A stretch of DNA of 42,979 bases from positions 1 through 42,979 of the forward strand of contig CAYXGF010000006.1 of assembly GCA_964464465.1 (NCBI GenBank), given 5' to 3'. This document shows, in pieces, positions 15,277-24,881 of the stretch. The position numbers and the translations under genes were made by a program. Origin of the DNA: UBA940 sp964464465 (GTDB lineage Bacteria > Bacteroidota > Bacteroidia > Bacteroidales > Rikenellaceae). The notes beneath the pieces are model-generated. The model had not been told where the DNA came from and did no database searches. It was given only the letters and a program-made list of their open reading frames with translations. Within the stretch, counting starts at the first letter, position 1. Every line of letters begins with the position of its first letter.

Positions 15277-16689
15277 CTATCTCTCGACTATCCGGCGCTC
15301 GATATCCTCCATCTGCAACTTGAAGGCCTTGTCGGTCTCCAACAGATTGGAAATCTGTTTGCAGGAATGCAGCACCGTGGCATGATTCTTACCTCCGATA
15401 GTCGAGCCGATAACGGCAAGCGGCGCCTTGGTATATTTCTTGCTGAGATACATCGCAATCTGACGCGCCTGCGCTATCTCGCGGGTCCTGCGCGAGGATG
15501 AGAAGTTCTCCGGCGACACGCCCAGACACTCGCATACCACAGCCTTGATAGTATCTATCGTTATCTCTTTCTGATTGAACTGCACGTATATCTTCAATAT
15601 CTCGCGTGCCAGAGTGACGGTTATCCGCTTGCCCAGCACCTGCGCATTGGCGACCAGCGATTTGAGCGCGCCCTCGATTTCACGGATGTTCGCCCTGATA
15701 TTATCGGCCAGATACTCGATTACATCCTCCGAGATATCGGCTCCGAGCTTCTCGACCTTGCTGCGAATGATTTTGAGCTTGGTCTGATAATCCGGGATTT
15801 CGAGCTCGGCGGCAAGGCCCCACTTGAAACGCGTAAGCAGACGCTCGTCTATGTCTTTGAGCTCCACAGGAGGCTTGTCCGACGTAAGAATGAGCTGCTT
15901 GCCCGAGAGTTGCAGATGGTTGAATATGTTGAAGAACGCATTCTGCGTCGAGCGTTTTCCGGCAAGCTCCTGAATATCGTCGATAATCAGCACATCCACC
16001 ATCTGGTAGAAATGGATGAAATCGTTTATCTCGTTATTGAACAGCGCCGTGGTATACTGAGCCTGAAACTTGTTCATGGAGACATACAGCACCTGCAAGC
16101 CCGGATAGCGCTGACGCACTTCGGCACCTATCGCCTGCGCAAGGTGTGTCTTGCCAAGGCCCGAACATCCGTATATATATAAAGGATTGAACGGCGTTTT
16201 TCCCGGATTCAGCGCCACGGCCAGACCTGTCGAGCGGACCAGACGGTTGCAGTCGCCCTCGATGAACGTTTCGAACGTATATGCAGGATTCAGCTGCGGG
16301 TCGATGATTATACGTTTTATGCCCGGTATTATGAACGGATTCTTTATATTTGCGGTATCGGTAGCCTCGGCAAACCGCGTAATGGCCGTAATATCCGAAT
16401 CGGACGGTACGGGCACCGACGGCTGCTCCGATTTCGGCACCGCATAGCGCAGTTTGGTCTGGACTCCGAACATCTCCCTGATAACCGGACGCAAAAACGG
16501 GATGTAGTTCTTTTCAATATGGTAGACGTAACTCTCGTTCGGAACACGCAACTGCAACGTCGTTCCGTCGAAATTGAGCGGAACGATAGGCTTAAACCAC
16601 TTGACGAATTCGTCTTCGGAAGTTTTTTCCCGAATCTTCGACAGGCAGTTTTGCCACACATCGCTATATGATTGCGCACTGACAGACAT
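15277..16689 (-). CDS. dnaA: Chromosomal replication initiator DnaA
   Basis: DnaA binds oriC, melts DNA and loads the helicase. From the ATG at 16689 the protein is 470 aa. Domain I (about 1-90) includes WQNCLSKIREKTSEDEFVKWF. The AAA+ domain has Walker A GCSGLGKTHLAQAIG and Walker B VLIIDDIQELAGK. The C-terminal domain IV carries the signature near IGGKNHATVLHSCKQI. I prefer this ATG (MSVSAQSYSDVW) to one at 16719, where domain I similarity has not begun. It is divergent from pgm across 225 bases. I looked there for repeated DnaA boxes (TTATnCACA) and saw none, so oriC is probably elsewhere. Confidence 0.97.
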   Translation of the reverse strand: MSVSAQSYSDVWQNCLSKIREKTSEDEFVKWFKPIVPLNFDGTTLQLRVPNESYVYHIEKNYIPFLRPVIREMFGVQTKLRYAVPKSEQPSVPVPSDSDITAITRFAEATDTANIKNPFIIPGIKRIIIDPQLNPAYTFETFIEGDCNRLVRSTGLAVALNPGKTPFNPLYIYGCSGLGKTHLAQAIGAEVRQRYPGLQVLYVSMNKFQAQYTTALFNNEINDFIHFYQMVDVLIIDDIQELAGKRSTQNAFFNIFNHLQLSGKQLILTSDKPPVELKDIDERLLTRFKWGLAAELEIPDYQTKLKIIRSKVEKLGADISEDVIEYLADNIRANIREIEGALKSLVANAQVLGKRITVTLAREILKIYVQFNQKEITIDTIKAVVCECLGVSPENFSSSRRTREIAQARQIAMYLSKKYTKAPLAVIGSTIGGKNHATVLHSCKQISNLLETDKAFKLQMEDIERRIVER

Positions 16690-16827
16690 AATTGAAAAGG
16701 CACATTTTTGAGACAGCAAAAGTGGATATAAAAATGTTTAAAAAAAACAGAGCAAACTATTGTATTTTTCCGAAGAATTACTAAGCATTACACCCTGTCC
16801 GGGAGAACGAATATTTAAGAGACTGAT
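16690..16827. other. dnaA side of the dnaA-pgm divergent intergenic region
   Basis: This AT-rich stretch has a weak -7-like CACTTTTG for dnaA on the - strand (16724-16717), with no good -33 element. I found no cluster of DnaA boxes, no AT-rich 13-mers in series, and no hairpin of note. It does not look like an origin. Confidence 0.4.
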
Positions 16828-16858
16828 ATTGAGATTTAACAAATTTGAACTAAATTTG
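16828..16858 (+). promoter_or_regulatory. Promoter of pgm
   Basis: ATTG (16828-16831), 19 bases, TAAATTTG (16851-16858) match the Bacteroidota consensus at all but one base. The transcript would start near 16865, about 50 bases before the ATG. Confidence 0.7.
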
Positions 16859-16914
16859 CATATAGATTTTTTGTTGAAAACAACTCGACGCATATAAATA
16901 TAATTGATACGATT

Positions 16915-18654
16915 ATGAACGAAGATTTTGAATCGCAGGTACTTCTCAAAGCCCAAAAATGGCTCGACGGAGACTATGACCAGCAGACGAAGGAGCAGGT
17001 CAAGTACCTTATGGACAATGACATGAAAGAGCTCACCGAGAGTTTCTACAAGGATCTTGAATTCGGAACGGGAGGACTTCGAGGCATCATGGGCGTGGGC
17101 ACCAACCGCATGAACATATACACCGTGGGAACCGCCACTCAGGGACTTGCCAACTACCTGAAAAAATGCTTCTCGGGCTCCGAGATAAAGGTCGCCGTAG
17201 GTCACGACTGCCGCAACAACAGCCGTCTTTTCGCCGAGCGCGTAGCCGACATATTCGCAAGCAACGGATTCCGTGTCTATCTGTTCGACTCGCTGCGCCC
17301 GACACCCGAACTGAGCTTTGCCATCCGCGAGCTGGGCTGCCAGAGCGGAGTAGTTGTTACAGCGTCGCACAACCCTCGCGAATACAACGGCTACAAGGCC
17401 TACTGGACGGACGGAGCGCAGGTCACAGCCCCGCATGACAGGAACATAATAGACGAGGTAGCCCTAATCACCGAGAACAGCCAGGTGCTCACCGGCATGA
17501 ACAGTGAGAACATCACCATTCTGGGTCAGGATTTCGACGAGAAGTATCTCGACCGGGTGCACTCGCTCTCGATTGCGCCCGATGCGATAAAACAGTTCCA
17601 CGACATGAAGATAGTCTATACTCCGCTGCACGGAGCAGGTGTAAGACTCGTACCGGCCTCGCTGCGCAAATTCGGCTTCACCAACATCACCGTAGTTCCG
17701 GAGCAGAGTGTCGTGGACGGCAACTTCCCGACCGTCGACTCCCCCAACCCGGAGGAGCGCAGCGCGATGAAGATGGCCCTCGAACTGGCAGCAAAGATTG
17801 ACGCAGACCTTGTTCTGGCCACCGACCCCGATGCCGACAGAATAGCCATAGGCGTCAAGGATGAAAACGGGGAGCACGTCCTCCTCAACGGCAACCAGAC
17901 ATGCGCGCTGCTTGCGAGCTACATGCTTACCGGCTGGAAAGAGAAAGGCAAGCTCACCGGCAAGGAGTATGTAATCAAGACAATCGTTACATCCGAGATG
18001 ATACCGCAGGTGGCCGACAGCTACGGCGTAAAATGCTACGACTGTCTCACCGGATTCAAATACATAGCCAAGATTATCCGCGAGAAAGAGGGCACGGAGC
18101 AGTATATCGGCGGAGGAGAGGAGAGTTTCGGGTTTCTGGCCGGAGATTTCGTCCGCGACAAGGACGGCGTCAGCGCCTGTTCGCTTGCAGCCGAAGCCGC
18201 GGCATGGGCCGCAAGCAAGGGACTCACGCTGTACGGCTGGCTCAAAGAGATGTATGTCAAATACGGATTCTATAAAGAGGGACTCGTCTCGGTAGTGAGA
18301 AAAGGCAAGGAGGGACAGGAAGAGATTCAGAAGATGATGGTGCAGTACCGCACCAATCCTCCCAAAACCATTCTCGGCGAGCCGGTAATCAGGATAAACG
18401 ATTTCCAGTCGCTGGAATCTACCGACATACAGACAGGCTGCAAAACGCCTATCGTTCAGGACAAGAGCAATGTCCTGCAATTCTTCACCGCAAGCGGAAC
18501 GAAGGTTTCGGTCCGTCCGTCCGGAACCGAACCGAAAATCAAATTCTACTTCGGAGTATGCCAGCCTCTGGCCTCGGCAGACTATTTCGACAAGGTGCAG
18601 AAGACTCTGGACGATAAGATCGCCGCTATAATCAAGGAGATGAATCTGGCGTAA
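16915..18654 (+). CDS. pgm: Phosphoglucomutase/phosphomannomutase
   Basis: This alpha-D-phosphohexomutase interconverts hexose 1- and 6-phosphates for glycogen, nucleotide sugar and cell-wall precursor supply. The 579 aa protein has the four family domains: GTGGLRGIMGVGTNRMN at the N-terminus, the phosphoserine loop TASHNPREYNGYKAY near residue 146, the metal loop DPDADRIAIG near 305, the sugar loop GGGEESFGF near 400, and the phosphate-binding RPSGTEPKIKFY near 534. All key residues are intact. It is a single gene, with a promoter upstream and a strong terminator downstream, on the strand opposite its neighbours. Confidence 0.96.
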   Translation: MNEDFESQVLLKAQKWLDGDYDQQTKEQVKYLMDNDMKELTESFYKDLEFGTGGLRGIMGVGTNRMNIYTVGTATQGLANYLKKCFSGSEIKVAVGHDCRNNSRLFAERVADIFASNGFRVYLFDSLRPTPELSFAIRELGCQSGVVVTASHNPREYNGYKAYWTDGAQVTAPHDRNIIDEVALITENSQVLTGMNSENITILGQDFDEKYLDRVHSLSIAPDAIKQFHDMKIVYTPLHGAGVRLVPASLRKFGFTNITVVPEQSVVDGNFPTVDSPNPEERSAMKMALELAAKIDADLVLATDPDADRIAIGVKDENGEHVLLNGNQTCALLASYMLTGWKEKGKLTGKEYVIKTIVTSEMIPQVADSYGVKCYDCLTGFKYIAKIIREKEGTEQYIGGGEESFGFLAGDFVRDKDGVSACSLAAEAAAWAASKGLTLYGWLKEMYVKYGFYKEGLVSVVRKGKEGQEEIQKMMVQYRTNPPKTILGEPVIRINDFQSLESTDIQTGCKTPIVQDKSNVLQFFTASGTKVSVRPSGTEPKIKFYFGVCQPLASADYFDKVQKTLDDKIAAIIKEMNLA

Positions 18655-18677
18655 CCGAAAAAGGCGCTGTCGCAAAG

Positions 18678-18711
18678 ATTAGCGGCGGAAGCAGTTGCTT
18701 CCGCCGCTAAT
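18678..18711. terminator. Bidirectional terminator between pgm and the methyltransferase
   Basis: A 16-bp perfect inverted repeat (18678-18693 with 18696-18711) is followed on the + strand by a T-run at 18711-18716. It lies 24 bases after the pgm stop and 16 after the methyltransferase stop on the other strand, so it serves both convergent units. The central bases must open to form the loop. Confidence 0.9.
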
Positions 18712-18726
18712 TTTTTCCTGTCGCAA

Positions 18727-19380
18727 CTATTTCACGCGAATCATATTTATACCGTCGCGCAGGGGCAGAACGGTACACTCCACACGACTGTCAGCCACCA
18801 CCGTATCATTGAACAGCCGTATGGCCTCGGTATGTCTGTCCCGGCAATTGATGTCCGCCACCTTGCCGTACCACAGTACATTGTCGGCAAGTATGACCGA
18901 ACCCGAATGCACAGAAGGAGCCGCCCCGCCGTCGCCCATAAGCATGGCATAATACGCCGGATACTCGCGTTTGTCACCGTCCATGAAGACCAAATCGTAC
19001 TCCGTCCGCAAAGACGGCACCACATCCAGGGCCGAGCCGACATGCAGTCTTATCCTGTCCCCGTAGCCGCTGCGGGTGAAAAACGACTGGGATAGCGACT
19101 GCAATTCATCGTTCACCTCGACGGTGTCTATGATTCCGTCGCTTCCGAGTCCCGAAGCCATGCATATGGCCGAATACCCCGTAAATGTTCCTATCTCCAA
19201 CACTCTGCGCGGCCGTAGCATCTGAACTATGATTTTCAGAAACCGTCCCTGGACATTGCCGGAAATCATGCGCGGCTGCATGACGGTCTGATTCGTCACC
19301 CTGTCCAGTTCCGTCAGAATCGCATCTTCCGGCGTGGTATGGTCAAGTATGTACTGTTCTATCGTATCCATGTCAGGCAT
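18727..19380 (-). CDS. SAM-dependent O-methyltransferase (COMT-like)
   Basis: This is a class I methyltransferase related to cation-dependent catechol or caffeoyl-CoA O-methyltransferases. The 217 aa protein has motif I VLEIGTFTGYSAICMA near residue 61, the acidic motif DTVEVNDE, and the metal-binding pair in FMDGDKREY and ADNVLWYGKV. The substrate is unknown; in bacteria such proteins can also modify small molecules or tRNA. Two ATGs are possible, 19380 and 19371; both keep the fold. The first overlaps the end of the upstream protease gene, which would couple translation. It is the last gene of its series, just before the shared terminator. Confidence 0.88.
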   Translation of the reverse strand: MPDMDTIEQYILDHTTPEDAILTELDRVTNQTVMQPRMISGNVQGRFLKIIVQMLRPRRVLEIGTFTGYSAICMASGLGSDGIIDTVEVNDELQSLSQSFFTRSGYGDRIRLHVGSALDVVPSLRTEYDLVFMDGDKREYPAYYAMLMGDGGAAPSVHSGSVILADNVLWYGKVADINCRDRHTEAIRLFNDTVVADSRVECTVLPLRDGINMIRVK

Positions 19381-20587
19381 ATATCAATGTGGAAGGTTCA
19401 ATAAAGATTTCCGAAGCCATATCCATAAGGCTCTGCGCGGTGACAGACCTAACCTTCGAGCATATCTCAGACATCTCGTCCACCTGACCGTAAACCAGAA
19501 GACTCTTTCCGACCCCCAGCATATACCCTTCGTTGCTGTCCATCGACACGGCCATCTGTCCTATGAACTGACGCTTGGCCATCGAAAGCTGACGCGCCGT
19601 GAGAGGCACGGTCTTCAAACGCCCGATAACCGAAAGCGCCAAATCCAGACACTGCTGCGTCTTGTCCTTGTCGCAACTGAAATATACGGACGCAAGCCCT
19701 GTATCAGTAAGCGGAGCATAAGAGGCATCTACGTTGTAGGACAAGCCGTTACGCTCCCTCAGATGTACATTGAGCAGAGAATTTGCCGAGGGGCCTCCCA
19801 AAATATTGACCAGCAGCGCAAGCGGCAGACGCGAGGCGTGATGCAGGCCAGGGGCCCTCCAACCCATAACGCAATGCGCCTGATGAGTGGCATGATGTGC
19901 GGTGCGCGCAAACGGAACATAAGCCGGCACCTTTTCCCTCTCGAACCCGCGAACCGCGGCAGGCACGCCACCGAAATACCGCTCCACCGTCCTTACGAAA
20001 GCGCTCTCCGAAATATTGCCTATCGACGAAAAAACCATCTGGTCGGGAGTATATGTCCGACCGGTGAATCGGCGTATGTCATCACCCGAGAAACGGCTCA
20101 CGGAACTCTTCGTACCCAGAATGTTCCGGCCCAAAGACGAGGGGCCGAACATCAGCGACTCGAACTCGTCGAAAATCCGGTCCGCAGGCAAATCACGGTA
20201 CGTGTTTATCTCGTCCACGACCACCTTCCGCTCCTTGTCTATCTCATGCTCCGGGAACGTCGCCCCGAACACCACATCCGATATAAGTTCGACAGCCTTC
20301 GGGAAATCGCCCCGCAGAACGGTGGCATGAACCGTCGTGTCTTCCTTCGTGGTGAACGCATTGAGTTCGCCGCCCAGGTTCTCCAACCGGCAGTTAATCT
20401 GATACGCCTTGCGTCTGACCGTACCCTTGAACATCGTATGCTCGGTAAAATGCGCAAGTCCGTGCTCGTGCGCAAGTTCGTCGCGGCTGCCGGCATTGAC
20501 CACCAGCGCGCAATATGCAACCGAAGACTTGACACGTTTGTGAATGCATCGCAAGCCGTTTGCAAGCGTATAAGTGAAAAATTCCAT
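19373..20587 (-). CDS. M16 family zinc metalloprotease
   Basis: M16 peptidases (pitrilysin, processing-peptidase type) cleave short or unfolded peptides. The 404 aa protein has the inverted zinc motif HxxEH in LAHFTEHTMFKGT near residue 47, and the third ligand Glu in a helix after VVFGATFPEHEIDKERKVVVDE. The R/Y pair-type C-terminal half (residues about 220-400) shows GGPSANSLL and RERNGLSYNV. No signal peptide is visible, so a cytoplasmic enzyme is likely. Its length is that of a one-module protein, which would dimerise to form the chamber. It sits 5 bases after uvrA and overlaps the methyltransferase start. Confidence 0.9.
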   Translation of the reverse strand: MEFFTYTLANGLRCIHKRVKSSVAYCALVVNAGSRDELAHEHGLAHFTEHTMFKGTVRRKAYQINCRLENLGGELNAFTTKEDTTVHATVLRGDFPKAVELISDVVFGATFPEHEIDKERKVVVDEINTYRDLPADRIFDEFESLMFGPSSLGRNILGTKSSVSRFSGDDIRRFTGRTYTPDQMVFSSIGNISESAFVRTVERYFGGVPAAVRGFEREKVPAYVPFARTAHHATHQAHCVMGWRAPGLHHASRLPLALLVNILGGPSANSLLNVHLRERNGLSYNVDASYAPLTDTGLASVYFSCDKDKTQQCLDLALSVIGRLKTVPLTARQLSMAKRQFIGQMAVSMDSNEGYMLGVGKSLLVYGQVDEMSEICSKVRSVTAQSLMDMASEIFIEPSTLIYA

Positions 20588-20592
20588 AAAAC

Positions 20593-23385
20593 CTATTTCA
20601 TGTGCAAAGATAGAAATTTGCCGGTGTAGCTGTCCGCACAGGCGGCCAAATCGCGCGGCGTACCCTCGAAAACGATATTTCCGCCCCTCTCACCGCCTTC
20701 CGGCCCCAGGTCTATCACCCAGTCGGCACACTTTATAACATCCATGTTGTGCTCCACTATCACCACCGTATGCCCCTTGCGTATCAGTGCATCGAAAGCC
20801 GCCAGCAGACGGCTGATATCGTGGAAATGCAATCCCGTCGTCGGCTCGTCGAAAATGAACATCATATTTCCGGAGGTGGAATCCTTCAAAAGGAAAGATG
20901 CGAGCTTGACTCTTTGGCTCTCTCCGCCCGACAGCGTCGATGACGACTGCCCGAGTTTGATATATCCCAGTCCGACATCCTGCAACACTCTGATTCTGTC
21001 GGTTATACGGCGGCATACCGCAGAGCTGTCGGCTCCGAAGAACTCCACCGCATCATCCACCGTCATTTCAAGGACATCGTATATCGACTTGCCGCGATAC
21101 TTCACTTCAAGAATCTCGTCCTTGAAACGTTTTCCGCCGCAGCACTCGCATTTAAGCTCCACATCAGCCATGAACTGCATGCCCACCTTTATATAACCCT
21201 CGCCCTGACACTCCTCGCACCGGCCTCCCGACGTATTGAAAGAGAATGCCGCCGCCGAGATGCCGTTATGTTTGGCATATGGCTGCTCGGCGAACAGCCG
21301 ACGTATCTCGTCATACGCCTTTATATAAGTGACCGGATTGGAGCGCGACGATTTCCCGATAGGATTCTGGTCGATCATCTCCACACCCTTCAACAGTCCG
21401 ACATCGCCTTCCAGCGCCTGGAAACTGCCGGGCTTGACACCGCTCTCGTCCAGCGCCCGTTTCAGCGCAGGATAGAGCACTCCGCGCACAAGCGATGATT
21501 TTCCGCTGCCGCTGACACCCGTCACACATGTCATAACTCCAAGAGGGAACCCGACATCTATACCTTTAAGATTATTGGCCGCAACGCCGCGCAACTGCAC
21601 CGACTTGCTCCACCCTCTCTCGCTGTCGGGTATCGCAATCTTACGCCTGCCGGACAGATAATCGGCCGTAAGAGACCTCTGACATCCGAGCAGTCCGTCC
21701 ATCGTGCCGCAGAACACCACCTCGCCGCCGTTATATCCTGCTCCGGGGCCTATATCCACGATAATATCGGCAGCACGCATCATCTCCTCCTCGTGCTCGA
21801 CCACAATCACCGTATTTCCCAAATCGCGCAACTGTTCGAGCACCTTTATGAGCCGATGCGTATCACGCGGATGCAGACCGATGCTCGGTTCGTCCAAAAT
21901 ATAGAGCGAACCCACGAGATTGCTGCCCAGAGACGCCGACAGATTAATTCGCTGACTCTCTCCGCCGGACAGAGTCGAGGAAAGACGGTCGAGCGTCAAA
22001 TAACCCAGCCCGACATCGGACAGACACTGCAAACGGGAAACAATCTCCGACAGAATCCTCTGCGATGCCTTAGTGTCGTATTCGTCAAGTTTCAGAGAGC
22101 GGAAGAAACAGAGCGACTCGTCGACAGGCATCGCCACTATCTCGGCTATATTCCTGCCGCCGACCCTTACGTAAAGGGCCTCCTTGCGAAGTCTGGCGCC
22201 GCCGCACACGGGACATACCGTCTTGCCGGTGTACCGGGACAACAGCACGCGATACTGTATCTTGTACCGTTCGCTCTCCACCCATTTGAAAAATTCGTCT
22301 ATTCCATGGAAACACTCGTTTCCGGTCCACAGCATCCTGCGCTCCCGGGCCGTGAGTTTATAGTACGGTCTGTGTACAGGAAAATCGCACTTGTAGGCAT
22401 TATCCACGACCTGCTCACGCCACCATCCCATCGTCTCGCCGCGCCAGCATACCACGGCGCCGTCATAAACAGACTTGGTTTTGTCCGGAACCACCAGCTC
22501 CTCATCTATACCGGTAGTCTTGCCGTATCCCTCGCACTCCGGACATGCTCCCAGCGGATTATTGAAACTGAACATATGCTCTCCGGGCTGCTCGAAAACA
22601 ATTCCGTCAGCCTCGAAACGCGATGAGAATCTCCTGATTTCATTTTCGCCGCGCTCCGCTCCGTGAAATATCACGTCGCACGCACCGTCACCCAGCGCAA
22701 AAGCCTTTGCCAGAGAATCCCTCAGACGGGACACCGTATCGTCATCCGAAGCGACCCGTACCCTGTCTACGATTATATACAAATCCGCGGCTGAAACACT
22801 GTCATCCAGCGACGGAATTATATCCTCGATTAACGCGAAATCATTACGGTACCACACACGCTGCAATCCGTCGCGCATCAGAAGGGTCAGTTTCTCAATA
22901 ATACCCTGCCCCTGTTCGAGCACCAGTCCACAGGCCACCGACACCCGCTGCCCCGCATGCTGCAAAAGCACTTCGACGACATCGTCCGGCGCGTAGCACT
23001 TCACCTCGCACCCCGACACCGGAGAGTATGTCTTGCCTATACGGGCGAAAAGCAGTTTCAGATAGTCGTATATTTCGGTCGAAGTCCCGACCGTGGAGCG
23101 CGGGTTGCGCGTATTGACTTTCTGCTCTACCGCAATGGCGGGCGCTATTCCGGATATGACATCCGCGTCCGGCTTGTCTATGCGCCCCAGAAACTGACGG
23201 GCATATGCCGACAGGCTCTCCACATACCGCCGCTGTCCCTCGGCAAATATAGTGTCGAAAGCCAGCGTCGACTTTCCCGACCCCGAAAGGCCCGTTATCA
23301 CGACGAGCCTGTTGTGCGGAATATCTACATCGATATTTTTCAGGTTATGAACCCTCGCACCCTTTATGTGTATGAATTGCGTCAA
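20593..23385 (-). CDS. uvrA: Excinuclease ABC subunit A
   Basis: UvrA finds bulky DNA lesions and loads UvrB in nucleotide excision repair. I place the start at a TTG (23385), because GGAGGAGGG lies 5-6 bases before it and similarity starts at TQFIHIKGARVHNLKNI; a TTG at 23415 would start in the flank of a hairpin. The protein is then 930 aa. It has two ABC modules: Walker A GLSGSGKST and GVSGSGKSS, signatures STLSGGESQRINLS and STLSGGESQRVKLA, and zinc modules CPVCGGARL and CEECQGEGY...CECCGGKRF. The zinc site near FSFNNPLGACPECEGYG lacks its first Cys pair, a form I recall from other Bacteroidota UvrA proteins. pyrI lies upstream, beyond a hairpin. Confidence 0.95.
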   Translation of the reverse strand: MTQFIHIKGARVHNLKNIDVDIPHNRLVVITGLSGSGKSTLAFDTIFAEGQRRYVESLSAYARQFLGRIDKPDADVISGIAPAIAVEQKVNTRNPRSTVGTSTEIYDYLKLLFARIGKTYSPVSGCEVKCYAPDDVVEVLLQHAGQRVSVACGLVLEQGQGIIEKLTLLMRDGLQRVWYRNDFALIEDIIPSLDDSVSAADLYIIVDRVRVASDDDTVSRLRDSLAKAFALGDGACDVIFHGAERGENEIRRFSSRFEADGIVFEQPGEHMFSFNNPLGACPECEGYGKTTGIDEELVVPDKTKSVYDGAVVCWRGETMGWWREQVVDNAYKCDFPVHRPYYKLTARERRMLWTGNECFHGIDEFFKWVESERYKIQYRVLLSRYTGKTVCPVCGGARLRKEALYVRVGGRNIAEIVAMPVDESLCFFRSLKLDEYDTKASQRILSEIVSRLQCLSDVGLGYLTLDRLSSTLSGGESQRINLSASLGSNLVGSLYILDEPSIGLHPRDTHRLIKVLEQLRDLGNTVIVVEHEEEMMRAADIIVDIGPGAGYNGGEVVFCGTMDGLLGCQRSLTADYLSGRRKIAIPDSERGWSKSVQLRGVAANNLKGIDVGFPLGVMTCVTGVSGSGKSSLVRGVLYPALKRALDESGVKPGSFQALEGDVGLLKGVEMIDQNPIGKSSRSNPVTYIKAYDEIRRLFAEQPYAKHNGISAAAFSFNTSGGRCEECQGEGYIKVGMQFMADVELKCECCGGKRFKDEILEVKYRGKSIYDVLEMTVDDAVEFFGADSSAVCRRITDRIRVLQDVGLGYIKLGQSSSTLSGGESQRVKLASFLLKDSTSGNMMFIFDEPTTGLHFHDISRLLAAFDALIRKGHTVVIVEHNMDVIKCADWVIDLGPEGGERGGNIVFEGTPRDLAACADSYTGKFLSLHMK

Positions 23386-23416
23386 AACGCCCTCCTCCTC
23401 GATTTTTTTCAACAAT

Positions 23417-23442
23417 CACGTCCGGCCTCAAAGCCGGACGTG
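23417..23442 (-). terminator. Hairpin between pyrI and uvrA
   Basis: CACGTCCGGC (23417-23426) pairs perfectly with GCCGGACGTG (23433-23442) around a 6-nt loop. Reading the - strand it is followed by ATTGTTGAAA, not a T-run, so termination may be weak. It lies 28 bases after pyrI and 32 before the uvrA start. Confidence 0.5.
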
Positions 23443-23469
23443 CAGGCACCGTGCATGAAGCAGCAGCCG

Positions 23470-23937
23470 TTATTTACTGATTTTCATCTGACTCCGGGCC
23501 GTAACCTTTTCGCAATATCTGCATCGCAGCTCCACGTCGTCACCTCTCTGCACCACATCGAATGCAGTACGTACCGGTTCGTTATTGGTAATACATTTCG
23601 GGTTGGCACACTGTACGAACCCTTCGATACGCTCCGGCACCGTGACACGGCGTTTCTCCACCACTTCGAAATCACGAATCGTATTGACTATGGCCATCGG
23701 AGCGAAAAGCGCTATCCGGTTTATCTCGTCCTGACCGCAATACCTGTCGTTGATTTTGATTATCGCCTTGCTGCCCATACGCTTGCTTTCAAGATTCAGG
23801 CCGAAAGTCATACGATGGTCCGTATCCCTGTCCAGCCCCATTATCCTGATTATGGTAAACAGAGCCTCCGACGGTATGTGGTCTATTACCGTGCCGTTCT
23901 CTATCGCTCTAACCTCCATTATTTTATCTTTCGCCAT
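23470..23937 (-). CDS. pyrI: Aspartate carbamoyltransferase regulatory subunit
   Basis: PyrI binds nucleotides (CTP inhibits, ATP activates in Escherichia coli) and controls the PyrB catalytic trimers. The 155 aa protein has the N-terminal nucleotide domain (VRAIENGTVIDHIPSEAL, residues 9-26) and a C-terminal zinc domain with all four ligands, Cys110, Cys115, Cys139 and Cys142. GGAGG seven bases before ATG 23937 fixes the start. It follows pyrB by 13 bases, the usual pyrBI order. Its presence predicts an allosteric dodecameric enzyme in this organism. Confidence 0.96.
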   Translation of the reverse strand: MAKDKIMEVRAIENGTVIDHIPSEALFTIIRIMGLDRDTDHRMTFGLNLESKRMGSKAIIKINDRYCGQDEINRIALFAPMAIVNTIRDFEVVEKRRVTVPERIEGFVQCANPKCITNNEPVRTAFDVVQRGDDVELRCRYCEKVTARSQMKISK

Positions 23938-23950
23938 GATTTACGCCTCC

Positions 23951-24862
23951 TTATTTTTTCACGCCCAACAAATAACTGATTATAGCCATACGGGTAAACA
24001 CACCGTTCTGCGTCTGGTTGAAGTAGTATGCCTTCGGATTGGCATCTACCTGCTGTTCTATCTCCCCTACCCTCGGCAGCGGATGCAGAATGCGCATTCC
24101 GGGCTTGGTGCCCTCCAACATGTCGTTTTTCAGCACATACACGTTCTTGACCCTCTCATACTCCATCGGGTCGGTGAAACGCTCCTTCTGCACACGCGTC
24201 ATATAGACTATGTCGGCTTCGTTTATCGAATCGTCGATTTCGCGTTTCTCGACATACTTCAACCCCTTGTCGGTAAGGAACTGCTTGTACTCCTGCGGCA
24301 TCTCCAATTCAGGGGGAGCGACGAACGTGAACTTGGCACCGAAGTGCGACATGGCCTGCAAAAGCGAATGAACGGTACGGCCGTACTTCAAATCGCCGAC
24401 CATCATGATGTTTATATCGTCGAGCCGACCCTGCGTCTTCTTTATCGAATATATATCCAGAAGCGTCTGCGAAGGATGCTGGTTTGCTCCGTCGCCCGCA
24501 TTCACGACAGGAACTTTCGATATTTCGCTGGCATAGCGCGGCGCACCTTCGAGCCAGTGGCGCATCACGATCATGTCGCAATAGTTGGATATGACCTGAA
24601 TGGTATCATGAAACGTCTCGCCCTTCGAAACGCTCGTATTCGACGCATCCGAAAAGCCTATGACACGTGCGCCGAGCCGGTTGATTGCGCTCTCGAAACT
24701 AAGACGCGTCCGTGTGGACGGTTCGAAAAACAGGGAGGCGATAACCCTGCCCTGCAAAAGCGGCTGGTAAGGATTCTTCTCGAAATCCTCCGCAAGTTCC
24801 GTTATACGAACGATTTCATCCTTGGTGAAATCCGTAATTGAAATCAGAGATGGTTTTCCCAT
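23951..24862 (-). CDS. pyrB: Aspartate carbamoyltransferase catalytic subunit
   Basis: PyrB makes carbamoyl-aspartate from carbamoyl phosphate and aspartate, the committed step of pyrimidine synthesis. The 303 aa protein has the carbamoyl phosphate loop FEPSTRTRLSFES (residues 46-58), the 80s loop region ending KGETFHDT, the HPSQTLLDIYS segment, and HPLPRVGEI near residue 258. The frame is open further upstream, to 25042, but similarity begins exactly at MGKPSLISITDF, so ATG 24862 is right. The upstream part overlaps the IMPACT gene. It is co-directional with that gene (19-base gap) and with pyrI. Confidence 0.96.
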   Translation of the reverse strand: MGKPSLISITDFTKDEIVRITELAEDFEKNPYQPLLQGRVIASLFFEPSTRTRLSFESAINRLGARVIGFSDASNTSVSKGETFHDTIQVISNYCDMIVMRHWLEGAPRYASEISKVPVVNAGDGANQHPSQTLLDIYSIKKTQGRLDDINIMMVGDLKYGRTVHSLLQAMSHFGAKFTFVAPPELEMPQEYKQFLTDKGLKYVEKREIDDSINEADIVYMTRVQKERFTDPMEYERVKNVYVLKNDMLEGTKPGMRILHPLPRVGEIEQQVDANPKAYYFNQTQNGVFTRMAIISYLLGVKK

Positions 24863-24881
24863 AAGTTCAAGATATAGTTTT

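Noticed and set aside
16690..16914. Possible oriC beside dnaA
   Set aside because: No cluster of TTATnCACA boxes or unwinding repeats was found; the region looks like two ordinary promoters.
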